Source: Bifidobacterium felsineum (lineage in GTDB: Bacteria; Actinomycetota; Actinomycetes; Actinomycetales; Bifidobacteriaceae). Taken from it: 64,000 nt of DNA. The notes below the pieces were generated by a model. It searched no databases, was not told where the DNA came from, and saw nothing but the letters and a program-made list of their open reading frames with translations. This document shows positions 16,502 through 26,107 of the stretch, one piece after another. A program made the position numbers and the translations under genes. Every line of letters starts with the position of its first letter. Within the stretch, counting starts at the first letter, position 1. Location: contig NZ_PEBJ01000002.1 of assembly GCF_002802915.1 (NCBI RefSeq), positions 1 through 64,000 on the forward strand. The letters run 5' to 3'.

Positions 16502-17857
16502 ATGGAACACTTGGCCGTTATGGATAAACAGCAGGAGTTTGCACTGCGCACGGTCGAGGAACGCGACGTGCGTTTTATTCGTCTTTGGTTTACGGATGTG
16601 CTGGGAACACTGAAATCCGTGGCCATTGCTCCAGCCGAACTTGAAGCCGCATTTGAAGAGGGTCTTGGCTTCGATGGTTCCGCAATCGAGGGCATGACTC
16701 GTGTTTCCGAAGACGATATGATCGTTCACCCCGATCCTTCCACTTTCCAAATCCTGCCGTGGCGTGGTGGCCCGCAGGGTACCGCGCGCATGTTCTGCGA
16801 CATTCTGACTCCGGACGGCGAACCGTCGCTTGGCGATCCACGCCATGTGTTGAAGCGCGCGCTCGCCAAGGCCAAGGACAAGGGCTTCACCTTCTACGTG
16901 CACCCGGAAATCGAGTTTTATCTGTTCGAAAGCCAGGACGATTGGTCCAAGGCTCCCACGCCAATCGACGAGGGCGGCTACTTCGACCATGTGCCGCGCA
17001 GCCCTGGCATGGACTTCCGCCGCGCCACCGTGAACATGCTTGAGCAGATGGGCATTTCGGTGGAGTATTCGCACCATGAGGCTGGCCCTGGCCAGAACGA
17101 AATCGATCTGCGCTACGCCGATGCGTTGACCACGGCGGACAACATCATGACTTTCCGTACGGTGGTCAAGGAGATTTCCTTGGAGCGTGGAATTCACGCC
17201 AGCTTCATGCCGAAGCCTCTGGCCGATGCTCCGGGTTCGGGCATGCATACGCACTTGAGCCTGTTCGAGGGCGATTCCAACGCGTTCTACGAGGCCGGTC
17301 AGGAGTTCAACATGTCCCTGACCGCACGTCAGTTCGCTGCCGGCATCCTCTACCATGCTGCGGAAATCTGCGCCGTGACCGATCAGTACGTCAACTCGTA
17401 CAAGCGACTGTGGGGCGGCAATGAGGCTCCGAGCTACATTTGCTGGGGTCACAACAACCGTTCCGCGTTGCTGCGCATCCCGCAGTACAAGCCAGGCAAG
17501 GGCAATTCCGCGCGTATGGAGTTCCGTGCGCTCGACCCGGTGGCTAACCCGTACTTGGCCTATTCGGTGCTGTTGGCGGCAGGCCTCGACGGTATCGACA
17601 AGCAGATGCAGCTTGGGGAGCCTACCAGCGACGATGTCTGGGAGCTCACTGACGGCGAGCGCCAGGCCATGGGCATCCAGCCGTTGCCTCGTTCGCTTGA
17701 TGAAGCTCTGAAGATCATGGAGAAGTCCGACTTCGTGGCTGATGTACTCGGCGAACACGCATTCGGCTACTTCCTCGACAACAAGCATCAGGAGTGGGAG
17801 GAGTACAACCATCAGGTGACTCCTTACGAGCTGAAGAAGTACCTGCCGAAGCTGTAA
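16502..17857 (+). CDS. glnA: Glutamine synthetase type I, GlnA2-like
   Basis: Forms glutamine from glutamate, ammonia and ATP, or a related gamma-glutamyl product. Metal and substrate motifs are intact: GFDGSAIEGM, FYVHPEIEFYLF, HHEAGPGQNEIDLRY, GSGMHTHLSLF, NSYKRLW and RIPQYKPGKGNSARMEFRALDP. The region that holds the adenylylated tyrosine in classic enzymes (NLYDLP) reads here SDDVWELTDGER, without a tyrosine, as in actinobacterial GlnA2; activity is therefore not expected to be controlled by adenylylation there. Starts at 16502 (451 aa) and 16520 (MDKQQEF, 445 aa) are both possible and neither has a good ribosome-binding site. Confidence 0.93.
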   Translation: MEHLAVMDKQQEFALRTVEERDVRFIRLWFTDVLGTLKSVAIAPAELEAAFEEGLGFDGSAIEGMTRVSEDDMIVHPDPSTFQILPWRGGPQGTARMFCDILTPDGEPSLGDPRHVLKRALAKAKDKGFTFYVHPEIEFYLFESQDDWSKAPTPIDEGGYFDHVPRSPGMDFRRATVNMLEQMGISVEYSHHEAGPGQNEIDLRYADALTTADNIMTFRTVVKEISLERGIHASFMPKPLADAPGSGMHTHLSLFEGDSNAFYEAGQEFNMSLTARQFAAGILYHAAEICAVTDQYVNSYKRLWGGNEAPSYICWGHNNRSALLRIPQYKPGKGNSARMEFRALDPVANPYLAYSVLLAAGLDGIDKQMQLGEPTSDDVWELTDGERQAMGIQPLPRSLDEALKIMEKSDFVADVLGEHAFGYFLDNKHQEWEEYNHQVTPYELKKYLPKL

Positions 17858-17877
17858 GGCGCTGACAGGCGTTCATA

Positions 17878-17916
17878 GGAAAAGGTCCTTGGATCGTAGA
17901 CCCAAGGACCTTTTCC
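17878..17916. terminator. Bidirectional intrinsic terminator
   Basis: GGAAAAGGTCCTTGG (17878-17892) and CCAAGGACCTTTTCC (17902-17916) form a perfect 15-bp stem between glnA and the convergent gene at 17930. Confidence 0.9.
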
Positions 17917-17929
17917 TTATTCCATCCGC

Positions 17930-19366
17930 TTATTTCAGCTGAAATGTCTTGGATTCGGCTTTGCTCCCGGTGCTGTAAGGCGTGAACGTCACCGTGATAG
18001 GAGAGGCCTCGTCCCGTAGTTCCACGGCATATTGAACGGTGGCTTTTACTCCGCGTTGACTGTTGAGTGTATAGCTGTCGTCCACGAAGCCCTCAGGGTT
18101 CGTAAGATAGTAGGCGCTATCCAGTTTCACTCCGTTTTGCATAATGGATACGTCGCCAAAATAGCTGAGCGAAGCATTGTTGCCTGTGTCGTTGATCCAA
18201 TCGATTGAGACAATGGCTGATGGGCTGTCCATTGCATCTGTGGGGCCTCGTTTTGCGCCGGCCAAGGCGTAGGAGAATGTGTCATATTCCGTTGTCCCGA
18301 GAGTTTTCATGCCTTTGCGGTCATCATCGGTTGCTTGCGGAGCAGGCACCACCGTGTTGGATTTGACCTGTGTCCAAGAGCCATCACCATTCGGCGTGAA
18401 TGCGGAAACGATCAGAGGGCTTTCCCGGTACCAGGTGGATCGATCACTTTGCACGTATATTGGCGCAGACGCGTCGCGTAACGTAAAGGCCAGTGTCGTA
18501 TTGAATTCACCGCCAGGCTTAACCTCGGTTTGAGAGGACTCGTAGCTGTATCCAGGCACTTCCGTGCTTTTGGAGAAGGTGATTTCCCTCAGTTGCAAAC
18601 CGTTCTGATAGACCTCAGGGTGAGTCAGGGTGTCGAACGTTATGGCTTTCTTACTGGTGTTCGACCAATTGAACGTCACGATGACCGTAGGCTGCCCGGT
18701 GAAATCATTCGGACCGGCTTTGGCGGAAGCGATGGTGAGCACACCCTGGGGTTTGCCGGAAATGTCGAGCACGTCACTGGTTTTCTCCACAGTGGCTTGG
18801 CTGGTGCTGTCATCACTATTGGTGGTATTGCCTTTGTCGTCGCCGTGATAAGGTTCAGGGTTCTCTGGTGCGCCGGTGCCTGAATCTGCCTGTGAGCTTG
18901 AACCTGGCGTACGGACGATGGAGCCAAGCCAGTTATTGGTTGTGTTGAGAATCGGGTCGGCGAGTCCCAAAATCACGGTGCACACAATAATCACCCAGAA
19001 GAATGCGCGGCGCTTTTTACGCGGCTTAGTGCTGCTCTGCCTGACGACAACTGGATTGGGCCGGCGGGCGGCGCCATGCTTGGAAGAGCCGGATGTGCTC
19101 CCCGTCGCAGGGGCAGCTGTACGATTTCCGGAATGCTGGGCGGACTTATGAGACGCTGTACTGGACGTCTTGCTAGACGGCTTTTTGGATGGCTTACGTG
19201 ATGCGGAAGCCCACTCCTTGGCACGCTGTTCGGCCTGTTCATGCATCTGATGCCTGGTGTCGACGATTTTGGAGAGATATTCGGCACGTTTGGACGGATC
19301 AACATATGACGGCAACCCGTCGTCGAATGGGGAAACGTAGTCATCATCGTGATTCGCTAAACCCAT
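17930..19366 (-). CDS. Membrane-anchored surface protein with two DUF5067-like domains
   Basis: A 478-aa protein of unknown role. Residues 1-115 are a hydrophilic, Ser/Lys-rich cytoplasmic part; one transmembrane helix lies at 121-140 after a KPRKKRR stop-transfer signal; residues 150-195 form a Ser/Thr/Gly linker; two beta-sandwich-like repeats follow (about 198-330 and 345-478). The repeats share the pattern DFTGQPTVIVTFNWSN / DSPSAIVSIDWIND, a NG(V/L)(Q/K)L turn and a PI(Y/T)V edge strand. This resembles DUF5067 extracellular domains of Gram-positive bacteria; ligand unknown. Divergent from the MFS gene. Confidence 0.78.
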   Translation of the reverse strand: MGLANHDDDYVSPFDDGLPSYVDPSKRAEYLSKIVDTRHQMHEQAEQRAKEWASASRKPSKKPSSKTSSTASHKSAQHSGNRTAAPATGSTSGSSKHGAARRPNPVVVRQSSTKPRKKRRAFFWVIIVCTVILGLADPILNTTNNWLGSIVRTPGSSSQADSGTGAPENPEPYHGDDKGNTTNSDDSTSQATVEKTSDVLDISGKPQGVLTIASAKAGPNDFTGQPTVIVTFNWSNTSKKAITFDTLTHPEVYQNGLQLREITFSKSTEVPGYSYESSQTEVKPGGEFNTTLAFTLRDASAPIYVQSDRSTWYRESPLIVSAFTPNGDGSWTQVKSNTVVPAPQATDDDRKGMKTLGTTEYDTFSYALAGAKRGPTDAMDSPSAIVSIDWINDTGNNASLSYFGDVSIMQNGVKLDSAYYLTNPEGFVDDSYTLNSQRGVKATVQYAVELRDEASPITVTFTPYSTGSKAESKTFQLK

Positions 19367-19535
19367 GGCATCCCCTTTGGCGCTGTTTCATACTGAAGAC
19401 CATTCTACGGTGAGCGTGAAGGAACACAAGGGAGAAGAATATGTGAATGATTGCTTCTATGCGTGTCTTAGACCCCGCGATGTAGGGGCGCGCCAATACC
19501 ATCAACTCGGTAAGAGAAATGCGGGGGAGATGGTA

Positions 19536-20786
19536 ATGGCTGAGAATACCCAAACGGAACAGCTTCAGCATGACGATAGGCAGACGGACAAGAAGGGCGG
19601 AGATCGTTTCTTCACGCTGCCTGTCAATATTCTGATTTTCGCCAGCTTCATGTTGGGTATGAGCGAATTCGTGGTGGTCGGCATTCTACCGGATATCGCT
19701 TCAGGTCTGAAAGTCTCCGAAGTGACCGTGGGCAATCTGGTGGCCATTTTCGCGTTCGTGTATGCGCCCTGCACGCCGCTAGGCTCCGCCATTTCCGGCC
19801 GATTCCCGCGCTTCGCCACCTATCTGACGCTGATGGGCGTGTTTTTGGCCGGCAATATTCTTTGTGCATTTGCCCCGAATTATCCGGTGCTGTTAATTGC
19901 ACGATTGTTGATTGCCTCGGTCTCCGGTACGCTGGTGGCTATCTCCATGACGTTTGCGCCGGACGTGACCACGGACAAATATCGTACGAAATTCATCGCA
20001 TGGGTGTTCTCCGGCTTCTCCATTGCATCGGTGGTTGGCGTACCGGTGGGCACGTGGGTCGCGAACACGTTCGGCTGGCGCGTGACGTTCTATCTGATTT
20101 CAGCGCTGACGATTGTGCTGCTGGTACTGATGTTTACTGTGTTGCCACGCAACAGCCATATCATCAAGGTCGGCTTCCTCTCCCAATTCCGACTGTTCTT
20201 CGACCGGCGTATTCATCTGGGTGTGCTCACCGTGGTGTGCGGCGCCGCATCAAGCTACGTGTTCTACACGTATCTGACCCCGATTCTGCGCGATGAAGTG
20301 AAACTGCCCGAGCAATACATCAGCTTGGGACTTGTAGTGTATGGTGTGGCGTGCCTGTGGAGCAACCTGTATGCCGGTAAGCTTGCCGAACATGGCAGGG
20401 GAGTGGAGCCGCTCTACCATCTGCGCTGGGTGTTTCTTGCCCATGCCGTACTGCTGGCTTCGCTGGCGATTGCGCATGTGGTGTCTCTGTATGGTGCATT
20501 CGTACTAATCGTGCTGGGCATGTTCATGTACCTGTTCAACGCGTCCTCCCAGGTGCTGTACATGGATGTGGCCGCGCAATCGCACCCTGGTTCGATGAAC
20601 CTTGCCGCTTCACTCAACTCGATGTCGTTCAATATCGGCATCGCCATCGGCTCCGCGGTAGGCGGCCTTGCCAATGATTTCCTGGGGCTGACTTGGCTAG
20701 GCCCGGTGGGCGCGATCTTCGCGCTGTTGGCAATGGTGATGTCGATGATGCTCGGCCCGTACGTAGGCAAACGCATCGAACGCTGA
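19536..20786 (+). CDS. MFS transporter, drug/sugar-efflux (DHA1/AraJ) type
   Basis: A 416-aa, 12-helix major facilitator. The front helix LPVNILIFASFMLGMSEFVVVGILPDIA and the following GNLVAIFAFVYAPCTPLGSAISGRFPRF are typical of the AraJ/YdhP-like efflux group, and the motif A region is only loosely kept. A long hydrophilic N terminus precedes helix 1. The ATG at 19536 has GGGGGAG just 6 bp before it; a second ATG at 19530 is too close to that site, and the frame upstream to 19365 lacks support. Substrate unknown; alone in its transcription unit, convergent with the gene at 20806. Confidence 0.85.
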   Translation: MAENTQTEQLQHDDRQTDKKGGDRFFTLPVNILIFASFMLGMSEFVVVGILPDIASGLKVSEVTVGNLVAIFAFVYAPCTPLGSAISGRFPRFATYLTLMGVFLAGNILCAFAPNYPVLLIARLLIASVSGTLVAISMTFAPDVTTDKYRTKFIAWVFSGFSIASVVGVPVGTWVANTFGWRVTFYLISALTIVLLVLMFTVLPRNSHIIKVGFLSQFRLFFDRRIHLGVLTVVCGAASSYVFYTYLTPILRDEVKLPEQYISLGLVVYGVACLWSNLYAGKLAEHGRGVEPLYHLRWVFLAHAVLLASLAIAHVVSLYGAFVLIVLGMFMYLFNASSQVLYMDVAAQSHPGSMNLAASLNSMSFNIGIAIGSAVGGLANDFLGLTWLGPVGAIFALLAMVMSMMLGPYVGKRIER

Positions 20787-20805
20787 GCCAATTATCAATT
20801 GACCA

Positions 20806-21786
20806 TCAGCTGCGTGGGGAACCGAACCAGCCTTCGTAGATGATGGAGAAATTGCGGTTGCCGTAGCTGGAACAGGAGTCGCCTTCGCCGACGCCTGCAG
20901 CCAGCGCTGCTTCGTTCGGCTGATACGGCGTATAAATATACAGCAGCGCCGTGGCTTTGTTCTTGATATAGACGTTGGTGCCGCCGCATGATTCGTTCGG
21001 ATGGTATTGCACGTAATTCAATGCGTTGGCATGATAACCGTAGTGATCTTCGTGAGCGGTGTAATACTGGTAGCGTTTGGCGGCGCCATACACCTGTTTG
21101 AAGAATCCGGCATATTCCGGATCACAATTCGCGTCATCAGGGCAACTTAAACCCATGGCCGACTTGTATTGAAAGTCCGTGATTTCAGTGGCGGTAATCA
21201 GATGCTGCTCTTTTTGCAGAACCGTAAGCAGTACTTTCTGACTGATGCCGCAAGCCTTGGCCGATTTGGTGATGATTGCCGCCGCGGTCTCACCTTTGGA
21301 GCCTTTATAGGCATCGCAGTATTCGTCCGCCGGCTCATTGGCGGTGTCGAACGTTTTGGTTTTGAGACACTCGCTGCCGGAGCAGTCAGCTCCCTGTTCG
21401 TCAAGGAATGCCTGCACTTCGGATTCGCTCATGGCATTGCCATTGAAGAACTGGCCATCGGAGATGATGTCGCCCGGATCGAAGTCATATTCCTGCGTGA
21501 GCTGCAGCTGGCGGGTCTCGGCCTCCTTGACTTCAAGACGCCATTCGACGAAGCGAACCGTGCCCATGGCCAGCGCCATCGCGCAAACCACGGCAATGAT
21601 GGAAACCAAAACAGCCTTGACTTTCTTTCCAAAGCTCGCATGCAGCCACCATTGTTTAAGATTCAGCGGTTTGCGGTTTGCGTTTTTTCTGCCGCGAGCC
21701 TTCCCATTTGCGCTGTTGGTGCGATTGGTGGGCTTTCCCTTGGTCTGCGGGCGCTTTGACTTGTTCGATTGCTTCGCTTGTGTCAT
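20806..21786 (-). CDS. Membrane-anchored extracellular protein of an actinobacterial 'hemagglutinin'-annotated family
   Basis: A 326-aa protein: a very basic cytoplasmic N terminus (about 1-55), one transmembrane helix at roughly 57-77, and an extracellular domain with paired cysteines (DCSGSEC, LSCPDDANC, ESCGGTN, DSCSSYGN). The C-terminal half has the recurrent actinobacterial pattern KEQ...SAMGLSCPD..AGFFKQVYGAA..YQYYT and CGGTNVYIKNKATALLYIYTPYQPN..LA, ending NRNF..I.EGWFGS. Homologues are often labelled hemagglutinin without experimental support; the glutamate in LQKEQHLIT could be a catalytic acid of a lysozyme-like fold, which is speculation. ATG 21786 is chosen because the reading frame upstream of it has no protein-like character. 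Confidence 0.78.
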   Translation of the reverse strand: MTQAKQSNKSKRPQTKGKPTNRTNSANGKARGRKNANRKPLNLKQWWLHASFGKKVKAVLVSIIAVVCAMALAMGTVRFVEWRLEVKEAETRQLQLTQEYDFDPGDIISDGQFFNGNAMSESEVQAFLDEQGADCSGSECLKTKTFDTANEPADEYCDAYKGSKGETAAAIITKSAKACGISQKVLLTVLQKEQHLITATEITDFQYKSAMGLSCPDDANCDPEYAGFFKQVYGAAKRYQYYTAHEDHYGYHANALNYVQYHPNESCGGTNVYIKNKATALLYIYTPYQPNEAALAAGVGEGDSCSSYGNRNFSIIYEGWFGSPRS

Positions 21787-21873
21787 CGCACGACATTCTA
21801 ATAGCCAACAATAGGAGCCCATTACGCTCGCGGTGAATCCGTGAGTTCTCCTAAAAAATATTGCTAATGCGTA

Positions 21874-21960
21874 GCTGATGGGTTTGGCATGTGTATCTCG
21901 ACCGTAAGCTTGGCCGAACGGCCTTGAGTGTGTCGAGATACACATGCCAAACCCATCAGC
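21874..21960. terminator. Long perfect hairpin (29-bp arms) after hrpA
   Basis: Bases 21874-21902 and 21932-21960 are exact reverse complements (29 bp each, outer ends GCTGATGGG / CCCATCAGC) around a 29-nt centre. It begins 11 bp beyond the hrpA stop on the minus strand, and a T6 run follows about 17 nt after the stem in that direction. A strong terminator for hrpA is the simplest reading. Confidence 0.75.
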
Positions 21961-21970
21961 GTCAACCCTT

Positions 21971-24900
21971 CTAAGCCAGAACCTTTTTGATACGGTTCAG
22001 AGAGGCAGGGCCATGAGTGCCGAGTTCTTGAGCCCATAGACTCACATAGAACTCTTCAAGCATCCAACGTGCCTGTTCAGCCTGCTTCATCATCGTCTCA
22101 TGCTTGGGACCGGCCGGTTCCGCCTTGGCGCGCGCCAAAGCCTTATCCACCAATTGCTTGGCTTCATCGGCCTGCCATGCCCATTTGACGTCGCGATTCT
22201 TATCGCTTTTCGCCTTGTTCAAGCGCATCACATCGGCCTTGAGATACCGTTGCAAGGACTTCAGCGCATCCGGGGGAGTGCGGCCGATGAACCCGGGGTA
22301 CACGAGCGTGGCGATATGGTCGCGAATGGACTGCAATACGGACAGCATCGGCAGATCAGCTTTGCCGGACGTGGCCTTATCCGCTTCGGCATACGCCTTG
22401 ATGATGGCGATCACGTCATGGGCTACCTGATATACGGTATCCTCATAGACTTCGCGCACATCCAATACGGCGTTCGCGAGCGCCTCGTCATTCGGCAAGG
22501 AATCCACGTTCGGCAGCAGACGCTTGACTGTAGCCAATTGCAGATCCTCCACAAGTTCCTTGGTGGACTTGTACGGGGCTGCGGCCAGCATCAGTGCTTC
22601 GGCTCCAAGCCAGCGTGACGAGATACGCTCGGCTGGCAGGCGCAGCGCATCCAATGCGCCATGCCACAGCATGTCGGCGCGCGACTGGGTGGTTGCTCCG
22701 GCCTTGTGCAGCAGATTCGCCTGAGCGACCAGATTGCCTTGTTTGGCGGCCTGATCGGCTTGCTTCTTCACCATTTGGCGGGCGGAAGCCTGCGCCTGGG
22801 CGGCGAATTTGCGCTGTAGGTCTTTGAGACTCTTAGACGTATCCAGCACCTTCACTGCACCACGGGTGCGACGACGCCCGTGCGATTGTTTGGGCGACGG
22901 CAGTTGTTGTTCCACCGAGAACGTGACCTTCAAATACGGTTGCAGACGGTCCATGAGTTCAGGCCATAAAACTTCAGGGTGGATCTGTGCACCCACGGTG
23001 GCGATGGCCGCCTTGGTGAATACATGGGCCAGATCAGGCCAGCCTACAGTTTCGCCGTCTTCGCCTGCCGGCGCGAGATTCGGCTTCTGCTGTGAGCCGG
23101 AACCGGGCAGATCAGGGTAATGCTCATCGATCCATGTGCGAATCGAGCGGGCGGCATCCGGCGCAGGCACGAACTGGACACGCAGTTGCTTGGGCAGTGC
23201 CTTGATCATCGCGAGGATCAGCTCATCCAACAGGCCAGGAACATTCCATGTGAACTGGGCCGGCGTGATGCGGGATAGCGCCTTCAGCGGCACATGCACG
23301 GTCACACCGTCCAGCGGGTTGCTGGGATCGTACACATAGCTCAGTCGCAGGTCGATTGGCTGGCTGTCGGTGCCGATGGTGTGCCAGTGATCGGGATAAT
23401 CGTTGAGGCTTACTGATTCGCTGTCTGACAGTCGTTCCACTTTGGACGGGTCGAACGTCAGCAGATCAGGCTGCTTGTCGTGTTCGCCTTTCCACCATTT
23501 CGCCAGATCGGCCACTGAAGTCACATCAGCGGGAATCACCGCATTGTAGAAGTCGAACAGATCCTCGTCGGATACGGTATCCGCCAATTGGCGGGTGCGG
23601 CTGGCATCCTCGGCGGCATCCTCGAGAATGTCACGGTTCGCGCCAACGAAATCGTCATAACTGAAACGCTGCTGGATATCGCCTTCCACCAAGCCTTGAC
23701 GAAGCAGGAAATCGCGAGCTTCCAGCGGATTGATACGCCCCCACTGCACGGTGCGATCCTGCACAATCGGCAAACCGTACAACAGCACACGCGCCGTAGC
23801 CACCGCAGAGCCACGCGAACCGGACCAATGCGGTTCCGCATACGTGGTGCGGGTCAACTGCCCGGCCAACGGCTCCGCCCACGCCGGATCGATGGCCGCG
23901 GAATAACGAGCCCACAGGCGTGAGGTCTCCACCAGTTCCGTGCTCATCACCCACGAGGGTGTTTTCTTCGCCACGGCGGAAGCCGGGAACAAGGCGAAAC
24001 GGGTGCCGCGGGCACCTTGATAATCATTCTTCGACTGCTTCTGCGCGCGTTTCATCGCACGGGCACGAGCCGCTCCGGTGAGTCCGGCGAAATCGGAGGC
24101 CTTGGGAGCGCGAATCACCTGCATACCCATCATCGAAAGCAAGCCGGCCAGCATCGACTTATGAATGCCGTCCGCATCCCAAGCGCAGCACAACGAATGC
24201 GCCGGCTGCTGATTCAACGGCAGTTGCCGGATCTCCAACCCCGGGCGAGTGGAAGGCAGCGGATCGCCGACCTTGAACTTGAGCTCCTTGCACATCTGCC
24301 TGAGCTGAGAGACCAGATCCTTCCACTGGCGCATCCTCAGCCAGCTGAAATACTCGGTTTTGCAGATACGACGCAGGGCGTTGTTGCTCGGGTCGCCATC
24401 CGCCTGGAATACACGATCCCAAATGTTCAACGCGGTCAGGAAGTCCGAAGTCTCATCCGCATACCGGTTATGGATACGGTCAGCTTCCTCGCGCTTGTCA
24501 TCCGGACGCTCGCGAGGATCCTGCAGACTCAGGAACGAAACCACGACCAGCACTTGGGCCAGAAGATTCGGAGAACCGGATTTCGCGGCCTCAATGACCA
24601 TGCGGCCCAATCGCACATCAATCGGAATGCGTGCCAACTGGCGGCCAATATGGGTCAGTGTCACCTCGCCGCGTTTACGGCCGATGGCCTTCAGCTCGGT
24701 CAGCTCATTGAAACCATCGGACACAGCCTTCATATCCGGCGGATCGATGAATCCGAAGGTGGTCACATCTTCAGCGGTACGAGCCACACCGACCGACAGC
24801 ATGTGCAATACCACGGCGCCAAGAGAGGTTCGCAGAATCTCCGGCTCGGTGAAACGAGGACGGGTCTCATAATCCTCGCGCGAATACAGACGAATCGCGA

Positions 24901-26107
24901 TGCCGTCCGCCACACGGCCGCATCGGCCGCTTCGCTGGTCGGCACTGGCCTGACTGATCGGTTCGATCGGCAGTCTCTGTACTTTCGCGGTCTTCGAATA
25001 GCGGGAGATGCGGGCGGTGCCCGGGTCCACCACATAACGGATGCCCGGTACGGTCAACGAGGTCTCGGCCACATTCGTGGCGATGACGATGCGCTGATGC
25101 GTATGCGGCTCGAACACCTTATGCTGGTCGGCGGAGGACAGGCGGGCGAACAGCGGCATGATTTCAATCGCGTCAGGGCGACGCATATCATCGGCACGCG
25201 GACCATAATGATGCCGCAGCGCAGCCTCGAACTCGTGGATATCGCGCTCACCGGAAGCAAACACCAGAATATCGCGAGGGCCACGTTCGTGGGAGGAGTG
25301 AATGACCAGCTCGGCGCATGCGCGAGCCACGGCGGTGGGCATATCGGTGATGCCGTCATCCTCATAATTGTTCGAGCGTCGTGAGTGCGGGCGATCTGCA
25401 TCCGATTCGGCGATCGCGCTCGCCAGCTCCTCGTAATCGGCGTCTCCCGGGCGTGCGCCCGTGGCGAAACCGGGAACTTCGCGCATCAGGGCGGGCGCGG
25501 TGCCAAGCGGCTCGTACACCACCTGCACCGGGAAGGTGCGTCCGGAGACCTCGATCACCGGCACCTTCTCATGCAGCGCGTGCTCGAAATGCTCCTGGAA
25601 CTTCACCGAATCGATGGTGGCGGAAGTGATGATGAGCTTCAGATCGCGTCGGCGCGGCAGCAAAGCGGTCAGATAGCCGAGCAGAAAGTCGATATTAAGA
25701 CTGCGTTCATGAGCTTCATCGATGATGATTGTATCGTATTTGGAAAGATTCGGGTCACGTTGGATCTGAGCCAGCAGAATACCATCGGTCACCACTCTCA
25801 AGTGGGTGTTCGGGGAGCTCTCGTCGGTGAAACGAACCTGATAGCCCACTTCGGTGCCGAGCCGCACGCCGAGTTCGGACGCGATACGCTCCGCAACCGT
25901 GCGAGCGGCGATACGGCGAGGCTGCGTATGCACGATCTGCTTGCCGTGCGTACCTCGACCCAGCTCGAGCAGAATCTTCGGCAGCTGCGTGGTCTTACCA
26001 GAACCGGTCTGGCCCGAAACGATAACGACTTGGTGGTGTTGAACCGCTTCGGCTATCTCTTCACGGGCGCCGGAAACGGGAAGTTCAGCGGGATACTCAT
26101 ATTTCAT
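21971..26107 (-). CDS. hrpA: ATP-dependent RNA helicase HrpA
   Basis: A 1378-aa DEAH-box helicase. Motifs in order: Walker A SGQTGSGKTTQLP (residues ~31-43), TQPRRIAARTVAERIA, DEAH in DTIIIDEAHERSLN, SATI, and QRSGRCGRVADG (motif VI); then a winged-helix/ratchet part, and a long HrpA-specific C-terminal domain (DUF3418). In other bacteria HrpA resolves stalled or colliding ribosomes. The start at 26107 gives the usual MKYEYP.. N terminus and overlaps the end of the upstream methyltransferase by 11 bp; a longer frame from 26185 is rejected. Ends at the large hairpin 21874-21960. Confidence 0.93.
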   Translation of the reverse strand: MKYEYPAELPVSGAREEIAEAVQHHQVVIVSGQTGSGKTTQLPKILLELGRGTHGKQIVHTQPRRIAARTVAERIASELGVRLGTEVGYQVRFTDESSPNTHLRVVTDGILLAQIQRDPNLSKYDTIIIDEAHERSLNIDFLLGYLTALLPRRRDLKLIITSATIDSVKFQEHFEHALHEKVPVIEVSGRTFPVQVVYEPLGTAPALMREVPGFATGARPGDADYEELASAIAESDADRPHSRRSNNYEDDGITDMPTAVARACAELVIHSSHERGPRDILVFASGERDIHEFEAALRHHYGPRADDMRRPDAIEIMPLFARLSSADQHKVFEPHTHQRIVIATNVAETSLTVPGIRYVVDPGTARISRYSKTAKVQRLPIEPISQASADQRSGRCGRVADGIAIRLYSREDYETRPRFTEPEILRTSLGAVVLHMLSVGVARTAEDVTTFGFIDPPDMKAVSDGFNELTELKAIGRKRGEVTLTHIGRQLARIPIDVRLGRMVIEAAKSGSPNLLAQVLVVVSFLSLQDPRERPDDKREEADRIHNRYADETSDFLTALNIWDRVFQADGDPSNNALRRICKTEYFSWLRMRQWKDLVSQLRQMCKELKFKVGDPLPSTRPGLEIRQLPLNQQPAHSLCCAWDADGIHKSMLAGLLSMMGMQVIRAPKASDFAGLTGAARARAMKRAQKQSKNDYQGARGTRFALFPASAVAKKTPSWVMSTELVETSRLWARYSAAIDPAWAEPLAGQLTRTTYAEPHWSGSRGSAVATARVLLYGLPIVQDRTVQWGRINPLEARDFLLRQGLVEGDIQQRFSYDDFVGANRDILEDAAEDASRTRQLADTVSDEDLFDFYNAVIPADVTSVADLAKWWKGEHDKQPDLLTFDPSKVERLSDSESVSLNDYPDHWHTIGTDSQPIDLRLSYVYDPSNPLDGVTVHVPLKALSRITPAQFTWNVPGLLDELILAMIKALPKQLRVQFVPAPDAARSIRTWIDEHYPDLPGSGSQQKPNLAPAGEDGETVGWPDLAHVFTKAAIATVGAQIHPEVLWPELMDRLQPYLKVTFSVEQQLPSPKQSHGRRRTRGAVKVLDTSKSLKDLQRKFAAQAQASARQMVKKQADQAAKQGNLVAQANLLHKAGATTQSRADMLWHGALDALRLPAERISSRWLGAEALMLAAAPYKSTKELVEDLQLATVKRLLPNVDSLPNDEALANAVLDVREVYEDTVYQVAHDVIAIIKAYAEADKATSGKADLPMLSVLQSIRDHIATLVYPGFIGRTPPDALKSLQRYLKADVMRLNKAKSDKNRDVKWAWQADEAKQLVDKALARAKAEPAGPKHETMMKQAEQARWMLEEFYVSLWAQELGTHGPASLNRIKKVLA

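Noticed and set aside
16400-17812. 470-aa minus-strand reading frame
   Set aside because: Antisense to glnA, whose catalytic motifs are all intact.
24017-25384. 455-aa plus-strand reading frame
   Set aside because: Antisense to hrpA; no domain and no ribosome-binding site.
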